Notes: generated by a model not told the origin, from the letters alone. DNA of 5,128 bases from Bacillota bacterium (GCA_012841735.1 DUUE01000229.1:1-5128); one strand, 5' to 3'; shown: positions 1 to 5,128, numbered from the stretch's first letter. Numbers and translations: made by a program.

Positions 1-204
1 AGCATCGACCCCGGCCTGGCCGCCGGGTGGTTTGTCAATGTCCACGACCAGACCTGCGAAGGGCTGTGGTATAAACAAATCCCGGCCTTTTCGGTGCAGT
101 TCCATCCCGAGGCGTGTGCAGGGCCCAGGGACACCGCCTTTCTGTTTGACTTATTTCTGGAAAAAATGGAGGCCGCAAAAAATGCCGCGGGATACAAGCA
201 TTAA
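1..204 (+). CDS. carA: Carbamoyl-phosphate synthase small subunit, C-terminal part (5' end outside window)
   Basis: The last 67 residues of the glutaminase subunit, which hydrolyses glutamine and channels ammonia to CarB for carbamoyl phosphate synthesis in the cytoplasm. The class I glutamine amidotransferase signature FSVQFHPEA is visible. Its His (codon 103-105) and Glu (codon 109-111) are the catalytic pair that works with a nucleophilic Cys, which would lie upstream of the window. The family-typical end follows: GPRDTAFLFDLFLEKM, then a short basic tail and TAA at 202-204. The VNVHDQTCEGLWY stretch before it also fits CarA. The gene is incomplete only because the window starts inside it. 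Its last 23 nt overlap the start of carB, which suggests co-transcription and translational coupling. Identification is from remembered family motifs plus the adjacent carB; anthranilate or GMP synthase amidotransferases are unlikely in this context. Confidence 0.96.
   Translation, partial: SIDPGLAAGWFVNVHDQTCEGLWYKQIPAFSVQFHPEACAGPRDTAFLFDLFLEKMEAAKNAAGYKH
168..172 (+). promoter_or_regulatory. Ribosome binding site of carB, inside carA
   Basis: GGAGG lies 9 nt before the ATG at 182, within the last codons of carA. It decides the carB start: in-frame ATGs at 32 and 38 lie deep inside carA and would add about 50 residues with no CarB similarity, whereas the ATG at 182 gives the family-typical beginning MPRDTSIKKVLVIGSGP. 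Confidence 0.85.
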
Positions 205-3200
205 AAAGGTTTTGGTTATTGGCTCGGGGCCCATTGTGATCGGCCAGGCGGCGGAATTTGATTACGCCGGCACGCAGGCCTGCCGTGTCCTGCGGTCTGA
301 CGGCATCGAAATTGTCCTGGTCAATTCCAATCCCGCCACCATCATGACCGACAGGCACCTGGCCGACAAAATTTACCTTGAACCGCTGACGCCGACCACT
401 GTGAAACGGATCATTGCAAAAGAACGTCCCGACAGCATTTTGCCCGGACTGGGAGGCCAGACGGGGCTGACCCTCACCATGCAGCTGGCCCGGGACGGCT
501 TCCTGGACAGGATGCAGGTGCGGGTTTTGGGCAGCCCGCTGGCGGCCATTGCCAAAGCCGAGGACAGGCAATTGTTCAAGGCGACCATGCAGCAAATCGG
601 GCAGCCTGTCATCCCTTCAGTTGACGCCTGTGATATAAAGACCGCACTGGACTTTGCGGACAAAAACGGTTACCCGGTGGTTGTCCGGCCCGCCTATACC
701 CTGGGCGGCAGCGGCGGCGGCATTGCCCACAGCAGGCAGGAGCTGCAGCAAATCGCCAAAACGGGCCTGTCCCTGTCCCCCATCGGGCAGATCCTGGTGG
801 AGAAAGCGGTGGCCGGCTGGAAGGAAATTGAGTTTGAAGTCATGCGGGACAATGCGGGCAATGTTGTTGCTGTCTGCTCCATGGAGAATTTTGACCCGGT
901 GGGCGTGCATACCGGCGACAGTATTGTCATCGCCCCTGCCGTTACCCTGGCTGACAAGGAATACCAGCTGCTGCGCACGGCGGCGCTGGACATAATCCAG
1001 GCGCTGGGCATTGCAGGCGGCTGCAACTGCCAGTTCGCCCTCCATCCGGAAAGCTTTGAGTATGCCGTCATTGAGGTCAATCCACGCGTGTCCCGTTCCT
1101 CCGCCCTGGCGAGCAAAGCCACCGGCTACCCCATTGCCAAAGTGGCAACTAAAATTGCCATTGGTTATACGCTGGACGAAATAGTCAATGAAGTTACCGG
1201 CAGCAACTCTGCCGCTTTTGAGCCGGCCCTTGACTATGTGGCCGTGAAAGTTCCCAGGTGGCCCTTTGACAAGTTTGTCTCCGCCAACAGGGAACTGGGG
1301 ACGCAGATGAAAGCTACCGGCGAGGTCATGGCCATGGCGGACACTTTTGAAGCAGCGCTTGTCAAAGCTGTGCGCGGCGCCGAGATCGGCCTGGACGGCC
1401 TGGAGCTGCCCCGGCTGCAGGCAAAGACGGATGCGGAGCTTTTTGCCTTGCTGCAAAAGGCTACTGACGAGCGGCTCTTTGTCCTCTCTGAGACTGTGCG
1501 GCGCGGCCTGGACATTAACGAACTGCACCGCATCACAAAGGTGGACCGCTGGTTTTTGCATAAACTGAAAAATATTGCGCCACAGGCAAAAAAACGACCT
1601 GTCTATAAAATGGTGGATACCTGCGGCGGCGAATTTGCCGCCAAAACGCCTTACTTTTATTCCATTCAAAACGGCACGGAGAATGAAGCACTGGAGTTTA
1701 TCGGCAAAGCACACAAGCCGCGCATTGTGGTGCTGGGCAGCGGGCCCATCCGCATCGGGCAGGGGATTGAATTTGACTATGCCTGTGTCCATTGCGTCTG
1801 GGCGCTGAAAAAAATGGGTTACGAAGTTATTGTCATTAACAACAACCCGGAAACGGTATCCACCGACTTTGACATTGCCGACAGGCTGTATTTTGAACCG
1901 CTTGCTCCTGACGATGTAATGCACATTATTGAGCTGGAAAAGCCTGTGGGCGTGGTGGCCGCCTTTGGCGGCGGCACCGCCATCAAGCTGGCCAAAAAGC
2001 TGCATGAGCGCGGGGTAACGCTTATCGGCACGCCGGCCGACAGTATCGACATCTGCGAGGACAGGGAACGTTTTGACGCCCTGCTTGCAACCCTTAAAAT
2101 ACCGCGCCCGCCGGGACTGTGCGTCATGAGCACCGGCGAGGCGCTGCAGGCGGCGGAAAAGCTGGGCTATCCCGTGCTTTTGCGCCCGTCCTATGTGCTG
2201 GGCGGCCAGAATATGGTTATTGCCTTTGAGCCTGCCGACATCCGGGAATACATGGCAATTATCCTGCGGCAGCAGCAGGAGAACCCGGTGCTGGTTGACA
2301 AATACCTGCCGGGCAGGGAGATTGAAGTGGATGCCGTCTGCGACGGAGTGGATGTGCTGCTTCCCGGCATCATGGAGCATATTGAACGCACAGGCATCCA
2401 TTCGGGGGACAGCATCGCCGTTTATCCCCCTCTCAATATTGACGATGAACTGGCGGAGAAGATTTTTGCCGTTACCAGGAAACTGTGCCTGGCGCTCAGG
2501 GTCAAAGGGCTGATCAATATCCAGTATGTCCTGCAGCAGGATGAAATTTATGTACTGGAGGCCAATCCCCGTGCCTCGCGGACAGTGCCTTACATCAGCA
2601 AAGTGACAGGCATACCCATGTGTGAGCTGGCAACCCGTGCCAGCCTGGGCGAGCGCCTTGCCGGCCTTGGCTACAGTTCAGGCATCGCCAAAGCCCCGCC
2701 GTATACTGCAGTCAAAGTTCCCGTCTTTTCCTTTGCCAAACTGGCCGATGTGGATACCCGGCTGGGGCCGGAAATGAAATCAACCGGAGAAGTGCTGGGG
2801 CTGGGGAAAAACCTGCAGGAAGCACTTTTCAAAGGGCTGGTGGCCGCAGGCTACCGGATGCAAAAAGGCGGCGGCGTCCTCATCACTGTGCGGGACAGCG
2901 ACAAGCCGGAAATTGTGCCGGTGGCGGCCAAACTTGCTGCCTGCGGGTTTACGCTCTACGCCACCCGCGGCACGGCCAATTATCTGGAGGGCAAAGGCTT
3001 TGCAGTGCAGCCGGTGGAAAAAATCCACCAGAGTGCCGGCAACAACACGGCATCACTACTGGAAAGCGGCAAGATCAGCTATTTAATTTCCACTTCGTCC
3101 GGAGGCAGGGATTCTGCCACAGACGATGTAAGCCTCCGCAGCAGGGCGGCCGTTTTGGGAATCCCCTGCCTGACGGCGGTGGACACGGCCAATGCGCTGG

Positions 3201-4114
3201 CTGACTGCCTGCTTTCCGGGTACAGCGAAATAAACACCGAACTGATAGATATCAACAATTTAAGGAGCAGGCGCATGGAACTGAAATTTACCAAAATGCA
3301 GGGCTGCGGCAATGATTATATTTTCATCAACTGTTTTGACCTGGAAATTAACTCTCCCGAATCGCTCTCCGTGCTGCTTTCCGACAGGCACTACGGTGTG
3401 GGCGGCGACGGCATTGTGCTGATCATGCGCTCCGCCGTGGCCGACGCCAAAATGCGGATGTTTAACCGTGACGGCAGCGAAGGGAAAATGTGCGGTAACG
3501 CCATCCGCTGCGTGGCCAAGTATTTATACGATAACGGCATTGTGCGCAAACTGGAAATGTCAGTGGAAACACTGGCCGGCATCAGGCATATGACCCTTGC
3601 CACCAAAAACGGGCAGGTGGCGGCGGTCCGGGTAAATATGAGCCGGGCGGAACTGCGCCCGGAACAGATACCGGTAAAACTTCCCGGGGAGATGGTTGTG
3701 GCGCAGCCGCTGGCAGTGGGCGGCACAGAATACGCCATTACCTGCGTTTCCATGGGCAACCCCCATTGTGTGGTGTTTTGCCGCGAGCTTGACAGGCTCC
3801 CTCTGGCCGAGATCGGCCCGCAGTTTGAATATAACGACTTGTTCCCCGACAGGGTAAATACAGAATTTGTGGAAGTAATGGGCAGGAACCAGCTGAAAAT
3901 GCGCGTCTGGGAGCGCGGCAGCGGCGAGACGCTGGCCTGCGGGACAGGAGCGTGCGCTTCTGCGGTGGCGGCGGTGCTCTGCGGCTACGCCGACAAGGAT
4001 ACCGACATTAAAGTGAGGCTCTTGGGCGGCGAGCTGCTTGTTCGTTATACCGACGAGGCGGTGTTTATGACCGGCGACTGCCAAAAAGTATTTGACGGAA
4101 CAGTGGAAATATAA
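182..4114 (+). CDS. carB: CarB-DapF fusion: carbamoyl-phosphate synthase large subunit with C-terminal diaminopimelate epimerase
   Basis: One open frame of 1310 aa. Residues 1 to about 1030 are CarB, which makes carbamoyl phosphate from bicarbonate, ammonia and two ATP; residues 1032-1310 are DapF. Domain order: carboxyphosphate synthetase ATP-grasp (about 1-400; GSGPIVIGQ, R129, R169, GGSGGG, E298 and N300 matching E. coli numbering within one residue); a shortened oligomerization domain (about 400-510); carbamoyl phosphate synthetase ATP-grasp (about 514-890; GSGPIRIGQG, R628, R668, E793, N795); MGS-like allosteric domain (about 893-1012; K908, T928, T931 and K947 aligned with E. coli K954, T974, T977, K993). 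The second half is offset by about 47 residues from E. coli, placing a deletion after DRWFLHKLKN (near 1568-1597). In that half, the usual QFGGQT reads AFGGGT. No stop separates CarB from DapF; the linker is roughly YSEINTELIDINNLRSRR. The synthase assignment is very secure. The fusion is directly seen, but a one-base error could mimic it. Confidence 0.93.
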   Translation: MPRDTSIKKVLVIGSGPIVIGQAAEFDYAGTQACRVLRSDGIEIVLVNSNPATIMTDRHLADKIYLEPLTPTTVKRIIAKERPDSILPGLGGQTGLTLTMQLARDGFLDRMQVRVLGSPLAAIAKAEDRQLFKATMQQIGQPVIPSVDACDIKTALDFADKNGYPVVVRPAYTLGGSGGGIAHSRQELQQIAKTGLSLSPIGQILVEKAVAGWKEIEFEVMRDNAGNVVAVCSMENFDPVGVHTGDSIVIAPAVTLADKEYQLLRTAALDIIQALGIAGGCNCQFALHPESFEYAVIEVNPRVSRSSALASKATGYPIAKVATKIAIGYTLDEIVNEVTGSNSAAFEPALDYVAVKVPRWPFDKFVSANRELGTQMKATGEVMAMADTFEAALVKAVRGAEIGLDGLELPRLQAKTDAELFALLQKATDERLFVLSETVRRGLDINELHRITKVDRWFLHKLKNIAPQAKKRPVYKMVDTCGGEFAAKTPYFYSIQNGTENEALEFIGKAHKPRIVVLGSGPIRIGQGIEFDYACVHCVWALKKMGYEVIVINNNPETVSTDFDIADRLYFEPLAPDDVMHIIELEKPVGVVAAFGGGTAIKLAKKLHERGVTLIGTPADSIDICEDRERFDALLATLKIPRPPGLCVMSTGEALQAAEKLGYPVLLRPSYVLGGQNMVIAFEPADIREYMAIILRQQQENPVLVDKYLPGREIEVDAVCDGVDVLLPGIMEHIERTGIHSGDSIAVYPPLNIDDELAEKIFAVTRKLCLALRVKGLINIQYVLQQDEIYVLEANPRASRTVPYISKVTGIPMCELATRASLGERLAGLGYSSGIAKAPPYTAVKVPVFSFAKLADVDTRLGPEMKSTGEVLGLGKNLQEALFKGLVAAGYRMQKGGGVLITVRDSDKPEIVPVAAKLAACGFTLYATRGTANYLEGKGFAVQPVEKIHQSAGNNTASLLESGKISYLISTSSGGRDSATDDVSLRSRAAVLGIPCLTAVDTANALADCLLSGYSEINTELIDINNLRSRRMELKFTKMQGCGNDYIFINCFDLEINSPESLSVLLSDRHYGVGGDGIVLIMRSAVADAKMRMFNRDGSEGKMCGNAIRCVAKYLYDNGIVRKLEMSVETLAGIRHMTLATKNGQVAAVRVNMSRAELRPEQIPVKLPGEMVVAQPLAVGGTEYAITCVSMGNPHCVVFCRELDRLPLAEIGPQFEYNDLFPDRVNTEFVEVMGRNQLKMRVWERGSGETLACGTGACASAVAAVLCGYADKDTDIKVRLLGGELLVRYTDEAVFMTGDCQKVFDGTVEI
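3262..3267 (+). promoter_or_regulatory. Internal ribosome binding site for a possible separate DapF start
   Basis: AAGGAG lies 7 nt before an in-frame ATG at 3275, exactly where DapF similarity begins. It is well placed for initiation and sits inside the CarB-DapF frame. It is either a relic of a former gene boundary or a working site giving free DapF alongside the fusion. Whether it is used cannot be told from sequence. Confidence 0.6.
3275..4114 (+). CDS. dapF: Diaminopimelate epimerase: C-terminal moiety of the fusion, possibly also translated on its own
   Basis: Interconverts LL- and meso-diaminopimelate, the penultimate step of lysine synthesis and the source of meso-DAP for peptidoglycan. 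From the ATG at 3275 the moiety is 279 aa, the normal full length for DapF. Numbering from that Met: N-terminal KMQGCGNDYIFIN with N13; RHYGVGGDGI (39-47); FNRDGSEGKMCGNAIRC holding the first catalytic Cys, C73; SMGNPHCVVF (159-168); and WERGSGETLACGTGACAS holding E213 and the second catalytic Cys, C222. Both cysteines and the substrate-binding motifs are intact, so the domain should be active. It shares its frame with carB without an intervening stop. An AAGGAG site sits just upstream, so independent translation is plausible. The stop is TAA at 4112-4114, followed after 58 nt by nadE. The family call is secure; whether the protein exists free, fused or both is open. Confidence 0.93.
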   Translation: MELKFTKMQGCGNDYIFINCFDLEINSPESLSVLLSDRHYGVGGDGIVLIMRSAVADAKMRMFNRDGSEGKMCGNAIRCVAKYLYDNGIVRKLEMSVETLAGIRHMTLATKNGQVAAVRVNMSRAELRPEQIPVKLPGEMVVAQPLAVGGTEYAITCVSMGNPHCVVFCRELDRLPLAEIGPQFEYNDLFPDRVNTEFVEVMGRNQLKMRVWERGSGETLACGTGACASAVAAVLCGYADKDTDIKVRLLGGELLVRYTDEAVFMTGDCQKVFDGTVEI

Positions 4115-4118
4115 AAAT

Positions 4119-4157
4119 CCGGCAGCACCTGCGTTTGCGCTGGTGCCGGGCTGCCGG
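4119..4157. promoter_or_regulatory. Hairpin between dapF and nadE
   Basis: An 8-bp perfect inverted repeat: CCGGCAGC (4119-4126) pairs with GCTGCCGG (4150-4157). It can be extended by ACC (4127-4129) with GGT (4142-4144) across a small bulge; GCACC/GGTGC is an alternative inner pairing. On the + strand no T-run follows the stem, and the nadE ribosome binding site begins at the next base, so this is not a forward terminator. Read on the - strand, the stem is followed by ATTTTTAT and looks like an intrinsic terminator for antisense transcripts. It could equally tune nadE translation or protect the mRNA. Function is inferred only. Confidence 0.5.
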
Positions 4158-4166
4158 AAAGGAGGG
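4158..4166 (+). promoter_or_regulatory. Ribosome binding site of nadE
   Basis: AAAGGAGGG, a near-perfect match to the anti-Shine-Dalgarno sequence, lies 6 nt before the GTG at 4173. It sets that GTG as the start, in preference to an in-frame TTG at 4092 that would overlap dapF and add residues unlike the family. Confidence 0.88.
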
Positions 4167-4172
4167 CGGCTT

Positions 4173-4901
4173 GTGAGAGATTATGCCCTGGAAACAGAAA
4201 AAAGGGTTGCCTTTATCCGGGAGGTGCTTGCTGCCGCCAAAGCCCGCGGCATTGTCTACGGCAACAGCGGCGGCAAAGACAGCGCCCTGGTGGGCATCTT
4301 GTGCAAAAAAGCATGTGCAGACACGGTGGGCCTGATTATGCCCTGCGGCTCCCGGCGCAATTATGCAGAAGACAAAAGGGACGCCGAGGCTGTGGCACGC
4401 CAGTTTGGCATTGCCCAGCGTTATGTGGACCTGTCGGCAGCCCGCACGGCGCTGCTTGACACCCTCACCGGCGTAACGGCAGTGAGTGAGACGGCCCGGG
4501 CAAACATTGCGCCCCGGCTGCGCATGACTGTGCTGTATGCGGTGGCTGCCAGCGAGAACAGGCTGGTGGCGGGAACGGGCAACCGCAGTGAAAGTTACAT
4601 GGGTTACTTTACCAAGTGGGGCGACGGTGCCTGTGACTTTAACCCCATCGCCGACCTGACAGTAACGGAAATCTATGAATATCTGCGCTTTTTGCAGGTG
4701 CCCGAATCCATTATCACCAAAGCCCCTTCCGCCGGTCTCTTTGACGGCCAGACGGATGAGAGTGAAATGGGCATAACTTATCAAAGTATAGATGCATTTC
4801 TGCTTACCGGCACAGCCGGTGAGCAGGAAAAAGCAATTATCGAAAGATGCCACACTGCCAGCCGTCATAAGCGCAGCATGCCGCTGCTTTACAAAGGGTA
4901 G
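4173..4901 (+). CDS. nadE: Ammonia-dependent NAD+ synthetase
   Basis: A 242-aa protein that amidates nicotinic acid adenine dinucleotide to NAD+ with ATP and ammonia, the last step of NAD+ synthesis. It begins directly with the synthetase domain and has no N-terminal nitrilase-like glutaminase domain, so free ammonia is the expected nitrogen donor. Visible motifs: the PP-loop GNSGGKDSALVG with SGGKDS at residues 32-37; IMPCGSRRNYAEDKRDAEAVARQFG (about 55-79); NIAPRLRMTVLYAVA (111-125); GTGNRSESYMGYFTKWGDGACDFNPIADL (about 134-162); and KAPSAGLFDGQTDESEMGITYQSID (about 183-207), the classic NadE C-terminal signature. The PP-loop has Lys where many NadE proteins have Ile or Val. It ends HKRSMPLLYKG with TAG at 4899-4901. 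It lies 58 nt after dapF and 80 nt before purB, consistent with one operon. The family is certain; the ammonia-only donor is inferred from domain content. Confidence 0.95.
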   Translation: MRDYALETEKRVAFIREVLAAAKARGIVYGNSGGKDSALVGILCKKACADTVGLIMPCGSRRNYAEDKRDAEAVARQFGIAQRYVDLSAARTALLDTLTGVTAVSETARANIAPRLRMTVLYAVAASENRLVAGTGNRSESYMGYFTKWGDGACDFNPIADLTVTEIYEYLRFLQVPESIITKAPSAGLFDGQTDESEMGITYQSIDAFLLTGTAGEQEKAIIERCHTASRHKRSMPLLYKG

Positions 4902-4934
4902 GCGGGCAGGCCGCGCAAGTTTTGCGTAGAAAAT

Positions 4935-4964
4935 GCCGCCGCGGCTGGTGCCGGCACGGGCGGT
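4935..4964. promoter_or_regulatory. Hairpin between nadE and purB
   Basis: GCCGCC (4935-4940) can pair with GGCGGT (4959-4964), six pairs including one G-U. The interior holds the palindrome GTGCCGGCAC (4948-4957) and a possible small GGC/GCC stem. No T-run follows on the + strand, and the purB ribosome binding region starts right after it, so it is not a forward terminator. An A-rich stretch (GAAAAT) precedes it, as at the dapF-nadE spacer. It is weaker than that hairpin and its role is unknown. Confidence 0.35.
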
Positions 4965-4973
4965 AAGAAGGGG
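4965..4973 (+). promoter_or_regulatory. Probable ribosome binding site of purB
   Basis: AAGAAGGGG ends 8 nt before the GTG at 4982. A second purine-rich copy (GAGAAGG, 4975-4981) abuts the start codon and is too close to serve. An in-frame GTG at 4973 would add three residues (VRR), but it leaves almost no spacing to the site, so 4982 is preferred. Confidence 0.6.
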
Positions 4974-4981
4974 TGAGAAGG

Positions 4982-5128
4982 GTGATTGAACGGTATACGC
5001 TGCCGGAAATGGCGGCGCTCTGGTCGCTGGAGAACAAGTTTAAAAAATGGCTGGAAATTGAGATTTATGCCTGTGAGGCCTGGGCTGAACTGGGGGTCAT
5101 CCCCGGGGAGGCGGTGGCGTTAATCCGC
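4982..5128 (+). CDS. purB: Adenylosuccinate lyase, N-terminal part (3' end outside window)
   Basis: The first 49 residues of PurB. The enzyme releases fumarate from SAICAR in IMP synthesis and from adenylosuccinate in AMP synthesis; it is a cytoplasmic homotetramer of the fumarase/aspartase superfamily. The start IERYTLPEMAALWS, then ENKFKKWLEIEIYACEAWAELGVIP, matches the strongly conserved N-terminus of Firmicute PurB proteins. The GTG at 4982 reads as Met and gives the family-typical start (M)IERYT. The catalytic His and Ser loops lie beyond the window, so activity cannot be judged. The gene follows nadE by 80 nt with no forward terminator between them, so co-transcription is likely. The call rests on 49 residues, but the match to remembered PurB starts is distinctive. 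Confidence 0.93.
   Translation, partial: MIERYTLPEMAALWSLENKFKKWLEIEIYACEAWAELGVIPGEAVALIR

Noticed and set aside
32..181. Upstream in-frame ATGs that would lengthen CarB by about 50 residues
   Set aside because: This stretch is carA in another frame. The extension has no CarB similarity, while the ATG at 182 has a good ribosome binding site and the standard CarB N-terminus.
617..2401. Long antisense open frame (594 codons) within carB on the - strand
   Set aside because: It lies wholly opposite a highly conserved carB. Its translation shows no recognisable domain and is rich in His, Gln and Ala as expected of a reverse-complement frame. I see no ribosome binding site or separate context for it. 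GC-rich coding DNA often gives such shadows.
182..3270. CarB as two tandem duplicated genes or a recent repeat
   Set aside because: The two similar ATP-grasp halves are the ancient internal duplication found in all large CarB proteins, not a recent DNA repeat.
4119..4157. Forward intrinsic terminator after dapF
   Set aside because: The stem is good, but no T-run follows it on the + strand; the nadE ribosome binding site follows directly.
4092..4172. In-frame TTG at 4092 as the nadE start
   Set aside because: It overlaps dapF, lacks a ribosome binding site, and adds residues encoded by the spacer hairpin. The GTG at 4173 has a near-consensus site at 4158-4166.
4065..4868. Antisense open frame of 267 codons crossing the dapF-nadE spacer on the - strand
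   Set aside because: It is opposite dapF's end and nadE, has no recognisable motif, and runs through the spacer hairpin. The + strand genes explain the region.
1..5128. Mobile element, CRISPR array, tRNA or rRNA, defence or phage genes
   Set aside because: Nearly all bases are covered by four core metabolic reading units. The two spacers are 58 and 80 nt and hold only hairpins and ribosome binding sites.

Overview
This window is a compact run of housekeeping biosynthesis genes, all on the + strand. It most likely comes from an anaerobic Firmicute (Clostridia or Negativicutes type). The evidence is strong AAGGAGG-like ribosome binding sites, GTG starts, a moderately high GC content by eye, and clostridial-looking protein signatures: the GGQNMVIAF variant in CarB, the GNSGGKDSALVG PP-loop in NadE and the N-terminus of PurB. 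I cannot name the genus.

Layout: (1) 1-204 is the 3' end of carA (carbamoyl-phosphate synthase small, glutaminase subunit). (2) 182-4114 is one uninterrupted reading frame of 1310 codons. It encodes a carbamoyl-phosphate synthase large subunit (CarB) joined in frame to a complete diaminopimelate epimerase (DapF). carB overlaps carA by 23 nt. An AAGGAG site and an ATG at the domain junction would also allow a free DapF of 279 aa. (3) 4115-4172 is a short spacer with a strong hairpin and the nadE ribosome binding site. (4) 4173-4901 is nadE, ammonia-dependent NAD+ synthetase, starting at GTG. (5) 4902-4981 is a second short spacer with a hairpin. (6) 4982-5128 is the 5' end of purB (adenylosuccinate lyase), also starting at GTG and cut by the window edge.

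The genes could form one operon. CarA/CarB make carbamoyl phosphate for pyrimidines and arginine, DapF makes meso-diaminopimelate for cell wall and lysine, NadE finishes NAD+, and PurB acts twice in purine/AMP synthesis. No promoter and no forward terminator is visible, so the transcription unit probably begins upstream and continues downstream.

The most notable feature is the CarB-DapF fusion. It is coupled with an apparent loss of about 47 residues from the CarB oligomerization domain. The fusion could be genuine. However, one extra T in a TTT run at 3259-3261 would be enough to create it from two separate genes, so that alternative is recorded. No mobile element, CRISPR array, tRNA or rRNA is seen. 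No stretch over 300 bases lacks a gene.
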